From NCBI GenBank assembly GCA_965223725.1, contig CBDCXE010000006.1, positions 682,001 to 746,000 of the forward strand: 64,000 nt of DNA. Direction: 5' to 3'. Source of the DNA: CBDCXE01 sp965223725 [NCBI: Nitrospinota bacterium] (GTDB lineage Bacteria > Nitrospinota_A > UBA7883). Below are positions 25,563 to 34,266 of the stretch, piece by piece (the first letter of the stretch is position 1; each line of letters begins with the position of its first letter). The translations under genes were made by a program, and so were the position numbers. The notes under the pieces are model-generated. The model saw only the letters and a list, made by a program, of their open reading frames with translations. It was not told the DNA's origin and did no database searches.

Positions 25563-26091
25563 GCATAGAGCCGTATCTTGTATGTTCATTGCCGAAGGAG
25601 AGCGATGTCAGGTCGCTCATCCGATCCACAAATACTTTACCATAAAGATGGTCTATTTCATGCTGATAAACCCGGGCCTTAAAACCTTCCGCCCTGATTT
25701 CTATTTCCTTGCCGTCGCGGTCGTATCCGGTGACAGTGACTGCGTTAGCCCGGCTGACCCGGCCCCAAAGGTTTGTCAGGCTCAGGCAGCCTTCCCAGCC
25801 TTCTTCCATTTCTGTGGAAAAATCTTTCAGCTTTGGGTTGATTAATACAGATAGGGGCAGTTCCTCCGGCCCGGAGTAACGCGGGTTTTCTTCCATGCCC
25901 ACAACGATGATCTGTACCGATTCATGAACCTGTGGCGCGGCAAGTCCGACACCGGAATATTCATCCTTGGTTTCGATCATGTTGTCGATGAGGGTTTGAA
26001 TCTCCGGAGAGGTTATCATACCCACCGGCACAGGTTCGGCCCTCAAGCGCAAAACCGGATGGCCAAGCTGGGCCACCTTTAGAATAGCCAT
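25534..26091 (-). CDS. def: Peptide deformylase
   Basis: 185 aa metalloenzyme removing the N-formyl group of nascent proteins. All three family motifs are intact: GVGLAAPQ (47-54), EGCLS (100-104, metal-ligand Cys) and HEIDH (144-148, the two His ligands and catalytic Glu). The C-terminal tail is somewhat extended (FGNEHTRYGSMHEENG). It lies between the nifU-like gene and thpR in the co-directional run; fmt, its common partner, is not here. Confidence 0.97.
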   Translation of the reverse strand: MAILKVAQLGHPVLRLRAEPVPVGMITSPEIQTLIDNMIETKDEYSGVGLAAPQVHESVQIIVVGMEENPRYSGPEELPLSVLINPKLKDFSTEMEEGWEGCLSLTNLWGRVSRANAVTVTGYDRDGKEIEIRAEGFKARVYQHEIDHLYGKVFVDRMSDLTSLSFGNEHTRYGSMHEENGDEAG

Positions 26092-26100
26092 ATACTTTTT

Positions 26101-26718
26101 TTAACCGTAGTACTTGGCCCGATAGGTTTCGAACAGCTCCATGGCTTTTGGTCGACAATTGGTGCAACCGGTCGATATCTTGGTCCGCTCCTGCAACGTT
26201 TCGAAATCCTGCACGCCCTCCAGAACTTCTTCCTCGATCTCATGATCGGTCACGTTCAGGCATTCGCAGATAAGCGTCGCAGTTTTTTCCTCAATCTCAT
26301 CTTCACGCCCATTCTTGCGTAAATAATCGTTGATCGCTGATCGCAGAGCTTTATCACCCAACACAGAGCAGTGAATCTTGATCGACGGGAGCCCGCCAAG
26401 CCGGTCCATTATGTCTTGTGGTTTAAGCTTCAAGGCATCCTTGATCGGCATGCCGCCATTTTCGGTTACCATCTCCGACATCATTGATGTAGAGCCGATG
26501 GCAGACGCGCATCCGAAGGTTTTCCACTTCAGGTCATATATATTATCTTCATCACCCACCTTGATCCAGACTTTCATCATGTCTCCACAGGTAGGGTTGC
26601 CAACCATTCCGATGCCACTGGCGCTATATTCTTCTTCGGTTTCCTGGAGCACGTTTCGTGGGTTCGTAAAATGGTCCATCACAATGTCGCTATATCCGAA
26701 ATTGTTATCAGTATCCAT
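26101..26718 (-). CDS. NifU-like iron-sulfur scaffold (IscU domain + BFD-type [2Fe-2S] domain)
   Basis: 205 aa. The IscU-type domain has the three scaffold cysteines C44 (NPTCGD), C70 (FGCASA) and C117 (HCSVLG). It is followed by a BFD-like [2Fe-2S] domain with C151-x-C153 (ICECLNVTDHEIE) and C185-xx-C188 (TGCTNCRP). The C-terminal Nfu domain of full NifU is missing, so this is the two-domain form common in anaerobes and deltaproteobacteria-like lineages. No cysteine desulfurase adjoins it. It heads the housekeeping run, with an extended -10 promoter upstream. Confidence 0.93.
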   Translation of the reverse strand: MDTDNNFGYSDIVMDHFTNPRNVLQETEEEYSASGIGMVGNPTCGDMMKVWIKVGDEDNIYDLKWKTFGCASAIGSTSMMSEMVTENGGMPIKDALKLKPQDIMDRLGGLPSIKIHCSVLGDKALRSAINDYLRKNGREDEIEEKTATLICECLNVTDHEIEEEVLEGVQDFETLQERTKISTGCTNCRPKAMELFETYRAKYYG

Positions 26719-26762
26719 AATAAGGTTTTAACCTTTCAATTTAATTTACGTGTTTTTGTTTA

Positions 26763-26771
26763 ATTATAACA
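26763..26771 (-). promoter_or_regulatory. Extended -10 promoter for the nifU-like operon
   Basis: On the minus strand TGTTATAAT, a perfect extended -10, about 45 nt before the start codon. No strong -35 is visible, as usual for this class. Confidence 0.5.
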
Positions 26772-26998
26772 GATGTCGATTGTTTAATTCCGATCCTCTT
26801 AACAAACACTTATATACAATATTTAACGGCTGTTTATGGATAAAATCTTAATGGCGATTTGTCAAGTGATTCGGATTAACTGTATATTTCTTTTCTTTGT
26901 TGTATATTTTATCATACATTTGTGGGCGCCTACCAGTTACCCTGATCGAAGTGATAACGCCATTAGCAGGTATAAGTAATTATAAAACAAATATTTAT

Positions 26999-27037
26999 AA
27001 TATTGGCTTCTTATGCCAGGTAAATGGCGCCAATATT
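26999..27037. repeat. 9-bp perfect inverted repeat
   Basis: AATATTGGC (26999-27007) and GCCAATATT (27029-27037), separated by 21 nt. Could be an operator or a stem; no owner can be assigned. Confidence 0.35.
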
Positions 27038-27143
27038 GTAACATTTATATGACAAGTGAGAGCGAGCGGCATCTGGTTACTGTTTTCTTTCTTCCTGTTG
27101 TCTTCACTACTATGTCCTCACGCCGGTAACAGGAGGCCGCTTT

Positions 27144-27201
27144 GATTTTGGTGGTGGCGCGCTACATCTCTTCAAGTGCGCCCCGCCAAAATCCTCTTTT
27201 T
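27144..27201. terminator. Large hairpin downstream of gspF
   Basis: GATTTTGGTGG(T)GGCGC (27144-27160) pairs with GCGCCCCGCCAAAATC (27178-27193), about 16 bp with one bulge and one wobble. The T-tract CTCTTTTT follows on the plus strand. It lies just past the gspF stop, so it may end gspEF transcripts, although the T-tract has the polarity of a plus-strand terminator. Confidence 0.5.
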
Positions 27202-27210
27202 AATCAATCA

Positions 27211-28440
27211 TTATTTGGCGCTGCCTGGCAGTTTGACCAAATCCCACATCGGCACAAAAACAGCCAGCGCCAGAAAAAGCACTATCAACCCAATCATCAC
27301 CACCAGGCCCGATTCCACATATGACGATAGCGCTTTAATATCCCGGCTGGCCTCTTTTTCCAGAAAGTCGCTTGTTTTCAACAATGTTTCATCCAATGTT
27401 CCAGACATCTCTCCAGCTTCAACCATTTGTGTGACCACAGGCATTATTAACGCCTCGTTTTTCATCGATAATGAAATTGACGAGCCTTCCTTAACATCAT
27501 TTTTACATCTGTCGACCAGAGAACCAAGCTTCAGGTTGTCAGTCACTGTAGATGACGTTTCCAACGCCTGTATGATCGGAACTCCAGATTTAATCAGGTT
27601 GCCCAACGCGTTTGCCCATCTGGCCAGGGCGAGCTTCAATATAATAATACCTGTCGCCGGGGTCTTCAGCTTCCACGTGTCGTAAACCAGACGGCCCTTG
27701 CTGGTGGTAAGTATGAAGGAGAACAGACCATACATGATCAAGGCTCCTGTCAAACCGATGAGCCAATGGTTGTGGACAAACTGGGTAATGTTAACAAGCG
27801 CTTTTGTATATATTGGCAGCTCCAGCGGTGATCTGTTAAAAATCATCATATATCTTGGAATCACAAATCCTATAATGATCACCAGGGCAAAACCCATGGC
27901 GCCTAAAACTATTTTTGGATAACGGGTGATTTCTGTGATCCTGTTTCTGATCTCCAGCTCCCGCTCCAGCATTTCGACAAGATAGTCTAGGGCGGTATCT
28001 ATACTTCCCGTTTCTTCACCTGCCGACAACATGGCAATATAGATATCAGGGAATATCTCCGGGTATTGTGACAGCGCGGCGCTAAGCGAGCCTCCATCTT
28101 CAATAGCGGCTTTTATCTGAATCAGCTTGCTTCTGAAATTCATGGATACGGTCTGATCAATTAACGCGCCAATGCAGGCTGATATTGGAATGCCTGCCTT
28201 CAATAAAGCTGACAGCCTGCTGGTGAACATTATTTGCTCTTCAGGCGAAATTTTTTGAGGAAACAAGCTCTGTCCGATTTTCTGGAGTGACTGCATCTTT
28301 TTGTCAGGCTTGATATCTGTTGGATATAGCCCCATTTTCAGCAGGCTGTCCGCAATGGAAGCTACAGTCGTTCCTTCCAAAGAACCTGTTATCAGCTTGC
28401 CCTGGTTATCCCTGGCGATATATTTAAATGAACTAGGCAT
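27211..28440 (-). CDS. gspF: Type II secretion inner-membrane platform protein GspF
   Basis: 409 aa. After a short N-terminal segment (FKYIARDNQGKLITGSLEG) two T2SF domains (about 65-190 and 270-395) follow, each leading into a membrane helix; the typical LLKAGIPI, SAGEETGSIDTALDYLVEML, MVEAGEMSGTLDETLLKTSDFLE and a final hydrophobic stretch (VMIGLIVLFLALAVFVPMWD) are present. The protein links the GspE ATPase to the pseudopilus. It follows gspE by 15 nt. The pseudopilin genes lie 30 kb away. Confidence 0.94.
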   Translation of the reverse strand: MPSSFKYIARDNQGKLITGSLEGTTVASIADSLLKMGLYPTDIKPDKKMQSLQKIGQSLFPQKISPEEQIMFTSRLSALLKAGIPISACIGALIDQTVSMNFRSKLIQIKAAIEDGGSLSAALSQYPEIFPDIYIAMLSAGEETGSIDTALDYLVEMLERELEIRNRITEITRYPKIVLGAMGFALVIIIGFVIPRYMMIFNRSPLELPIYTKALVNITQFVHNHWLIGLTGALIMYGLFSFILTTSKGRLVYDTWKLKTPATGIIILKLALARWANALGNLIKSGVPIIQALETSSTVTDNLKLGSLVDRCKNDVKEGSSISLSMKNEALIMPVVTQMVEAGEMSGTLDETLLKTSDFLEKEASRDIKALSSYVESGLVVMIGLIVLFLALAVFVPMWDLVKLPGSAK

Positions 28441-28455
28441 TCTTTATCTGCCGTT

Positions 28456-30129
28456 TTATATTATATTTTTCAGCTCTTCCAATGTGGTTTCCCCGTTAAT
28501 CACTTTTCGGGCGCAATCGTCATATATTGTATGCAATGACCCCGATCCGGATTTTGTATCTTTGGAGTTGCGAACAGGTTCTCCCCTTGCAATCTTTTCC
28601 ACAACAGATTCGTTAACCTCCATATATTCGAAAACACCTGTTCTACCAAAATATCCACTGCCTTTGCATAGGGGGCATCCACTACCTTTATACAATGCTC
28701 GCTTGCTCCACTCGTCTTGCATGGCGGCGCCTTTATCTATTATTACGATTTTGCAATTCGGGCAAATTTTTCTCACCAGCCTTTGCATCAATACACCTTT
28801 CAAAGTTGCCGAAATAGATCGAGTCTCCACACCCAGGTCCAACAACCTGGTAACAACACCGGCGCAATCATTGGTATGCATTGTAGATAGAACCAGGTGG
28901 CCGGTCATCGCGGCCCGGGTAGCGATCTGGGCGGTTTCATCATCACGAATCTCGCCAACCATGATGACATCCGGGTCTTGCCGCAGCATCGAGCGCAATC
29001 CCCTGGCGAAAGTGAGCCCGGTTTTCAGGTTTACCTGGGTCTGCCGGACGTTTTTCAGGCTGTATTCCACCGGGTCTTCTATGGTGACTATATTTATCTT
29101 TGAGGAATTGATCATGCCTAATGTGGCGTATAAGGTCGTCGTCTTGCCAGAGCCTGTGGGGCCAGTGGTGATGACTATCCCTTGTCGCGAGAAGATAGCG
29201 CGCTGGAAATTCTCTAGAGTGGCGCACGCAAGACCGGTTTCCTCCAGCCCTGCAAAAACTGAATCTGGATCCAAAATCCTGACTACCACTGCTTCACCAT
29301 ATATTGTCGGAAACGTTGAAACGCGAAGTTCAATGGATTTGAAATCTGTACTAAATTTGAAATGACCCTCCTGGGGCAACCGGGTTTCCGAAATATCAAG
29401 TTTCGCTAAAATCTTTATCCTGGACACGATCGATTGCTCCAGATTTTTTGGCGGCGCAGGAACCTTGAACATTGAACCATCAATTCTGTGGCGCATGCCC
29501 AGGTCGTTCTCTTCTGGTTCAATATGAATATCTGATGCGCGGTCCCGAATGGCGCGGTTGATTATCGCGTCGACCAATTGCGATACCGGCAGCGGATCGG
29601 AGTTATAGCTTTCACTGTTTTCCCTGGCAAAGAAGCTCCCGGTCACTTTTTTTTGAGAAGCAGGATATCTGGTTTTGCACCCGGCGATGCTGTAATGATC
29701 ATCGATCGCTTGTATAATCCTGCTTTCAGAGGCGATAAACGGCTCTATTTCACAGCCCAGTATAGTTGTCAACTCCTCGATGGCAGATAAATCTTGTGGC
29801 TCCGCCATAGCAATTTTGACCACATTTTCAACTTTTTCCATTGGGAAAACGGCATGCTTTATTGCCAAGTTTTCAGAGATGCGATCCAGTATTTCCGATG
29901 ATGGTTTTACCTCATCCAGGTTTGCCATTGGAACGCCTAACTGTTTGGATAGGGCGATGGTCACAGTCTCTTCGGAACATAACCCCATAGAGGTGATGAC
30001 TTTGCCAAGTCTGGCTCCATTAGACTTTTGTTTTAAAAGCGCTTTAGATAAATCATCTTTGTCAAGCGCTTTTGCCTCAACAAGAATTGCGCCAATAAGC
30101 TTTTTCTTTCTGACCCCCAGCATAACCAC
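28456..30129 (-). CDS. gspE: Type II secretion ATPase GspE
   Basis: 557-aa hexameric ATPase powering pseudopilus assembly. A T2SSE N-terminal domain (about 40-150) precedes the ATPase core: RASDIHIEPEE, Walker A GPTGSGKTTTLYA, the Asp box around IEDPVEY, Walker B RQDPDVIMVGEIRD and the His box TGHLVLSTMHTND. A zinc-binding tetracysteine element follows (CPNC..CPLC). The GTG at 30129 or the ATG at 30123 could start it. It is transcribed away from clpS and forms an operon with gspF. Confidence 0.94.
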   Translation of the reverse strand: MVMLGVRKKKLIGAILVEAKALDKDDLSKALLKQKSNGARLGKVITSMGLCSEETVTIALSKQLGVPMANLDEVKPSSEILDRISENLAIKHAVFPMEKVENVVKIAMAEPQDLSAIEELTTILGCEIEPFIASESRIIQAIDDHYSIAGCKTRYPASQKKVTGSFFARENSESYNSDPLPVSQLVDAIINRAIRDRASDIHIEPEENDLGMRHRIDGSMFKVPAPPKNLEQSIVSRIKILAKLDISETRLPQEGHFKFSTDFKSIELRVSTFPTIYGEAVVVRILDPDSVFAGLEETGLACATLENFQRAIFSRQGIVITTGPTGSGKTTTLYATLGMINSSKINIVTIEDPVEYSLKNVRQTQVNLKTGLTFARGLRSMLRQDPDVIMVGEIRDDETAQIATRAAMTGHLVLSTMHTNDCAGVVTRLLDLGVETRSISATLKGVLMQRLVRKICPNCKIVIIDKGAAMQDEWSKRALYKGSGCPLCKGSGYFGRTGVFEYMEVNESVVEKIARGEPVRNSKDTKSGSGSLHTIYDDCARKVINGETTLEELKNII

Positions 30130-30266
30130 CCGATCATTTTTTGGAAACAGAGATTGAAGGCATTATACACAATACTATTTAGTAGAGGCTTGAAATATTA
30201 TATAAATAAGCATTATCATAGCCATAAATCAAGGTCGGCATGCTGAATTAAGGGGTATGTGTTAGA

Positions 30267-30572
30267 ATGGCTGGGACAAAAAACCAGACCGAAGATGAAA
30301 CATCGATAGATGAAGGGCTCGGGCCGCTTTACTGGGTGGTGATGCACAACGACCCTGTTACTACAATGGATTTTGTTGTGCAGGTTTTAGTAGAGGTGTT
30401 TGGCATTGCCAGTGTTAAGGCAGTGGAGCTTATGTACAATATACATAACAATGGTCTGGAGCATGTAGCGCTTTTGCCACTTGAACGGGCGGAGTTTAAG
30501 GTGGAATCGGTTCACAGAGCCGCGAGAGCGCAAGGGTATCCGCTTACTTGTACTGTAGAGCTGGAGCAGTAG
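30267..30572 (+). CDS. clpS: ClpS-like Clp protease adaptor
   Basis: 101 aa. The core matches ClpS (VVMHNDPVTTMDFVVQVL, AVELMYNIHNNG, AEFKVESVHRAARAQGYPLTCTVEL). The N-degron pocket residues Asn28, Asp29 and His60 are kept, but the second Asp of the usual HNDD is Pro30, which might alter N-terminal residue preference. The disordered, acidic N-terminal extension of about 20 residues is normal. ClpS delivers N-end-rule substrates to ClpA/ClpC; clpA, its frequent neighbour, is not here. AAGGGG lies 11 nt upstream of the ATG. Confidence 0.88.
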   Translation: MAGTKNQTEDETSIDEGLGPLYWVVMHNDPVTTMDFVVQVLVEVFGIASVKAVELMYNIHNNGLEHVALLPLERAEFKVESVHRAARAQGYPLTCTVELEQ

Positions 30573-30635
30573 CTCCTAAACGGATATCTACAGGCTTGGG
30601 GAATTTAAACAGTTAAATTTACTGGAGTTGAAAAT

Positions 30636-31487
30636 ATGCTTGAATCTCTATGGGAAAACGCTGATTGCGCTGATCAACTTTGCAGGGAAGTGTTCATTGG
30701 GTTACCTCGATTTATACATACCGGGTTTTATATAATGGCTGGGGCGATGATGGCTTTGTTTCTCGCAGCGTCTTATATGAAGATAAATGTCTGGTTATCA
30801 GGCAGGGACGATGCGGACACACCAGAATTGCAGGGGATCACACCGATTGGTGTTATGTTCCTTTCCATTCGTAAACTGTTTTCGGCTGAATGCCTATTCG
30901 CTTATCGTGTAAAAACCCAGAATGTTGTGCGGCAATGGGCGTTGATGATCACCATGTGGTCATTCTATATGCTGGTGATTGGCACAGCTTTGGTCGCTAT
31001 TGACTATGACTTTTTCTACGGTTCAATACTTACAGGCACTGTTTGGCAGGTCTTTTCATTGGTATTGGACCTTTCCGGCCTGTTTCTGCTGTTCACACTC
31101 GCTTTTTTCCTGTTGCGTCGTTATGTTTTCACCCCAGAGCGGATTGTAGGCAACTTTGAAGACGCCGCCATTATGATTCTGCTGCTGCTGGTTGTGGTTT
31201 CCGCATTTGTGTTGGAGGGTACACGGCTGGCCGTTCAGGATTTCCCGGAGCATTGGTCGCCAGGCGGAAATATATTTGGCGTTGTAATCAACGCTGTGTT
31301 TTTTGGCAGCAAACCGGCGATGCAACTGTTCTATATTATTTCATGGAGCGTGCATGTGTTCCTATCTTTTGCGTTCATTCTGTATATTCCATTTTCGAAA
31401 CAGTTCCATATGTTCGCAACGCAGATCACCACCGCCAATGTCGCTAATCGGGAAAAATACCGGGCCGGTTTAATGTATCAAGACTAA
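30636..31487 (+). CDS. NarI/HdrE-like membrane cytochrome b subunit
   Basis: 283 aa, about six membrane helices. The last helix pair carries the histidine pattern of the nitrate-reductase-gamma/HdrE/DsrM group (SVHVFLSFAFILYIPFSKQFHMF), and an early His lies in FIHTGFYIMAG. These subunits hold haem b and pass quinol electrons to an iron-sulfur partner. Here no HdrD-type or other redox subunit follows; a strong terminator comes straight after the stop. The cysteines near the N-terminus (DCADQLC) are unexplained. GGAG precedes the start. Confidence 0.8.
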   Translation: MLESLWENADCADQLCREVFIGLPRFIHTGFYIMAGAMMALFLAASYMKINVWLSGRDDADTPELQGITPIGVMFLSIRKLFSAECLFAYRVKTQNVVRQWALMITMWSFYMLVIGTALVAIDYDFFYGSILTGTVWQVFSLVLDLSGLFLLFTLAFFLLRRYVFTPERIVGNFEDAAIMILLLLVVVSAFVLEGTRLAVQDFPEHWSPGGNIFGVVINAVFFGSKPAMQLFYIISWSVHVFLSFAFILYIPFSKQFHMFATQITTANVANREKYRAGLMYQD

Positions 31488-31497
31488 GCAAATCGAC

Positions 31498-31533
31498 ACC
31501 TGGCCAGCTATTAAACTGGTCAGGTGTTTTTTA
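31498..31533 (+). terminator. Rho-independent terminator after the cytochrome b gene
   Basis: ACCTGGCCAG (31498-31507) pairs with CTGGTCAGGT (31516-31525), 10 bp with one wobble and an 8-nt loop, followed by GTTTTTTATT. Confidence 0.85.
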
Positions 31534-31935
31534 TTCCTTCAGACCCAGCGCCCCTTTCAGCATTACACCTGCCGACGCAATAAAGAAAATCGCCCCTATC
31601 AGCACCACAGGCGCAAACATCATGGATGCGTCTGTCATGCCACGTAAAATTAATCCAACCGGCATTATCAAGGATAGTATGGATAGCCGAGAGAGCCACT
31701 TTTTCCCTAAGTCGGACAATGCGAGCCTGTCGACCATCACACCTATTATCATGTTGTACATTGCGAACGGCATGCCATGGGTGTGTCCAGCCTTTAATAA
31801 CAAGCGGGCGTAGGTCATCATATACACATCCCCTTCAAGTTGATCTTCGATGGAGAAACCGAGTAAAAACCCACCCGCTGCAGCGAGAAATATAACTATG
31901 GCGCTTACGATTATGTTCAGTCTGCCAAATTTCAA
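31531..31935 (-). CDS. Small four-helix membrane protein with an HTHGM motif
   Basis: 134 aa, not assigned to a family. Four predicted helices; between the first and second lies LLLKAGHTHGMPFAMYNM, a His-rich motif at a membrane boundary that could bind haem or metal, reminiscent of short haem-copper-oxidase-like membrane proteins. That likeness is an impression, not an assignment. The start is TTG with a perfect AGGAGG 8 nt upstream, which decides it. It sits 23 nt after trpE on the same strand and may be co-transcribed with it. Confidence 0.72.
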   Translation of the reverse strand: MKFGRLNIIVSAIVIFLAAAGGFLLGFSIEDQLEGDVYMMTYARLLLKAGHTHGMPFAMYNMIIGVMVDRLALSDLGKKWLSRLSILSLIMPVGLILRGMTDASMMFAPVVLIGAIFFIASAGVMLKGALGLKE

Positions 31936-31958
31936 TTTAATTTCCTCCTTATTGTATT

Positions 31959-33443
31959 TTATTTTCTTTCCAGTCCGTTTTCCGCCAGTTCGACAGCTTT
32001 CATCAACGCTTTACCTTTGTTGATGGTCTCCTGATATTCGGTGGCCGGCACAGAATCTGCCACGATACCAGCGCCGATGCCCAGGTATGCGGTGGAGCCT
32101 TCGATCTGCAGTGTGCGGATGGCGATGGCTACATCCATATTGCCGGAAAACGAAAAATAACCAACAGCGCCACCATAGATACCGCGCCGGGTTTCTTCCA
32201 TCTCTTCGATGATTTCCATGGCCCGGATTTTCGGGGCGCCTGAAAGGGTGCCAGCGGGGAAGGTGGCGCGCAACGCGTCATATGCGTCCAGCCCCTTGCG
32301 CAGTTTGCCGCGCACGTTTGATACGATATGCATCACGTGCGAATACTTTTCTATGGTCATCAACTCATTCACCTCCACACTGCCGCCATCCGCCACCCTG
32401 CCCACGTCGTTACGGCCCAGGTCGACCAGCATGATATGCTCCGCCAGCTCTTTCTCATCTTCCAGCAGCTCTTTGGAGAGGCGGCGGTCATCGTCGTCAT
32501 CGATACCCCGTGGCCGGGTGCCGGCGATGGGGCGCAGTTCCACAACTCCATCCTCCACCCGCGCCAACGATTCCGGCGAGGCGCCTACGATCGCCCTGTC
32601 ACCGAAGTTTAGATAGTACATATAAGGTGACGGGTTGACCGTGCGTAGCGCGCGATAAACCTGAAACGGCGGAACATGTAAAGTCGCATTCAACCGCTGG
32701 GCCAGCACCACCTGAAAAATATCGCCTTCGCGGATATAATCCTTGCACCGTTCCACGTTTTGCTCGAAGGTTTTCCTGTCGATGTTGCTTTCGAAGGTGG
32801 CGCTGTCCGGGGCGCCGGTCACTGTATCGAAATATGGTATCGGCCCTTTCAGCTTGTTTATAATCGCGTCGATTTTACCGACCGCTATATCGTAAGCTTC
32901 ATCGCTGCCGTTCTCGTCCACCAGCGCGTTGGAGACAACCTTGATGGAGTTGGCCACGTTATCAAATATCAATATAGTGTCGGTCAAAATAAACATAGCG
33001 TCCGGGGTGTTCAGCTCGTCGCTGACGGTCTCTGGCATCTTCTCGAAAAACCGGACATTGTCGTATGTCAAAAACCCGACCGCGCCACCGAAAAACCGGG
33101 GCAGCTCCGGGATGGTGACAGGTTTGAACCGGGCCATGATTTTTTTCAGTTCATCCAGCGGATCGCCTTCCGCTTTCCAGGTTTCTGTTTTATCGGTATG
33201 GGTGAAGGTTACCGTTTCGTTTTCGTATATGAATACGTTGATGGGATTCGCGCCCAGAAATGTGTAGCGGCCCCATTTGTCGCCACCTTCCACCGATTCG
33301 AGCAGCCATGAATATTTCGCGCCACCCAGTTTTACATAGGCGGATACAGGGGTCTCCAGATCAGAGAAGATCTCTCGATAAATTGGGATCAGGTTTCCTT
33401 TTTCCGCTAGTTTTGCGAACTCTCTTTTATCTAACGAATACAT
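31959..33443 (-). CDS. trpE: Anthranilate synthase component I
   Basis: 494 aa, first enzyme of tryptophan synthesis. The N-terminal domain holds the feedback element SWLLES; the chorismate-binding domain carries REGDIFQVVLAQRL, RPIAGTRPRG, DLGRNDVGRV, GTLSGAPKIRAMEII and GGAVGYFSFSGNMD. It looks complete and tryptophan-sensitive. The glutaminase partner trpG and the rest of the pathway are not in the window. No leader peptide with Trp codons is visible upstream. Confidence 0.95.
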   Translation of the reverse strand: MYSLDKREFAKLAEKGNLIPIYREIFSDLETPVSAYVKLGGAKYSWLLESVEGGDKWGRYTFLGANPINVFIYENETVTFTHTDKTETWKAEGDPLDELKKIMARFKPVTIPELPRFFGGAVGFLTYDNVRFFEKMPETVSDELNTPDAMFILTDTILIFDNVANSIKVVSNALVDENGSDEAYDIAVGKIDAIINKLKGPIPYFDTVTGAPDSATFESNIDRKTFEQNVERCKDYIREGDIFQVVLAQRLNATLHVPPFQVYRALRTVNPSPYMYYLNFGDRAIVGASPESLARVEDGVVELRPIAGTRPRGIDDDDDRRLSKELLEDEKELAEHIMLVDLGRNDVGRVADGGSVEVNELMTIEKYSHVMHIVSNVRGKLRKGLDAYDALRATFPAGTLSGAPKIRAMEIIEEMEETRRGIYGGAVGYFSFSGNMDVAIAIRTLQIEGSTAYLGIGAGIVADSVPATEYQETINKGKALMKAVELAENGLERK

Positions 33444-34266
33444 ATGTTTTGCTCAAAAGCTCTCATTTATTTTTATGTTTCAAATTATTTTAAACATATT
33501 ACCGTTTTAGCTTTCATTTATCATCTCCATATTGTCTGCTGTGGGCAGCGCAGATTCACTGACGTGTAGGCGAAAATTCTTTTCTTGTTGTGCGGCAGCG
33601 CTCGCTATCCCTCATTAACCGCGGGACTATATGTATGCTAAAACAGTCGATTTTGGACTCTTCAAATGCTTCTTTTGCTTCTAATTCTTCACCTGCTATT
33701 TATTTCTGTAGACGCTCACTTACAGTTATATGTAATGCAGAATCCCTACCTAGCGCAAATTTGAATATCATTAGGTTAGCACCTTGATGATGGTGTTGAC
33801 TGTGCCAGTGTTGTGGATACCGCTTCCAGATGTGGCGGACACGCCGTCGTGAATGACAAAGTCTTTAATAGTCAGCGTGCCGCCGTCGTTTAAAATACCG
33901 CCGCCAGGGCCAGTGAGTGACAGAGCCGTTGCGGATGGTGATGCCAGTAAGGGAAACCGTATGAGCCACGATGATAATAAGCAGTCGGCAACGTCTCTTC
34001 CCCCCGGATAATATTTGCTTTTCACTTTTTGGTGGAGGAACGTCTTCAGCGCTGGTTTGACCGCTTAATATGTGTGCCACCTCCGTCAACGCTTCAAACG
34101 CCTTGGCCTGCCAGTAAAGCGTCTCCACTTTCCCGATATTGGGCGCGTGCAGCAGTTCGCTGCATATTATAGTCAAAGCATCCGTGAATGCGAACTTTTT
34201 CCTTGTATAACGCATCCACTACCCCTGCAGTACGGTGTGTAAGGCATGTTTGCAAAACTTTACTGA
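33444..34266. other. Gene-poor region with a decayed beta-helix gene
   Basis: 823 bases between trpE and the dnaJ-like gene. The right half is a frameshifted coding remnant (see pseudogene). The left half (33444-33770) shows only short open stretches on both strands and no credible start sites. Confidence 0.55.
33775..34215 (-). pseudogene. Frameshifted remnant of a beta-helix repeat (adhesin/Pmp-like) protein
   Basis: One frame reads from ATG 34215 through an unrecognised N-terminal part to HTVSLTGITIRNGS; near 33920-33935 the coherent sequence moves to another frame, LTGPGGGILNDGGTLTIKDF followed by GSGIHNTGTVNTI, and soon stops. The two halves join naturally as the LTGITIxNG...GGGIxNxGxLTI pattern of right-handed beta-helix outer-membrane proteins, which are normally far longer. 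This indicates a single-base indel plus truncation. No signal peptide is visible at the remaining start. Confidence 0.55.

Larger units (their letters stand above)
26719..27210. other. AT-rich intergenic region between gspF and the nifU-like operon
   Basis: 492 bases without a credible gene. It holds an extended -10 promoter, a 9-bp inverted repeat and a large hairpin, annotated separately. Confidence 0.6.

Noticed and set aside
30970-30990. TGGCAC-type sigma54 promoter-like string
   Set aside because: Inside the cytochrome b coding sequence and lacking the -12 TTGC element at correct spacing.
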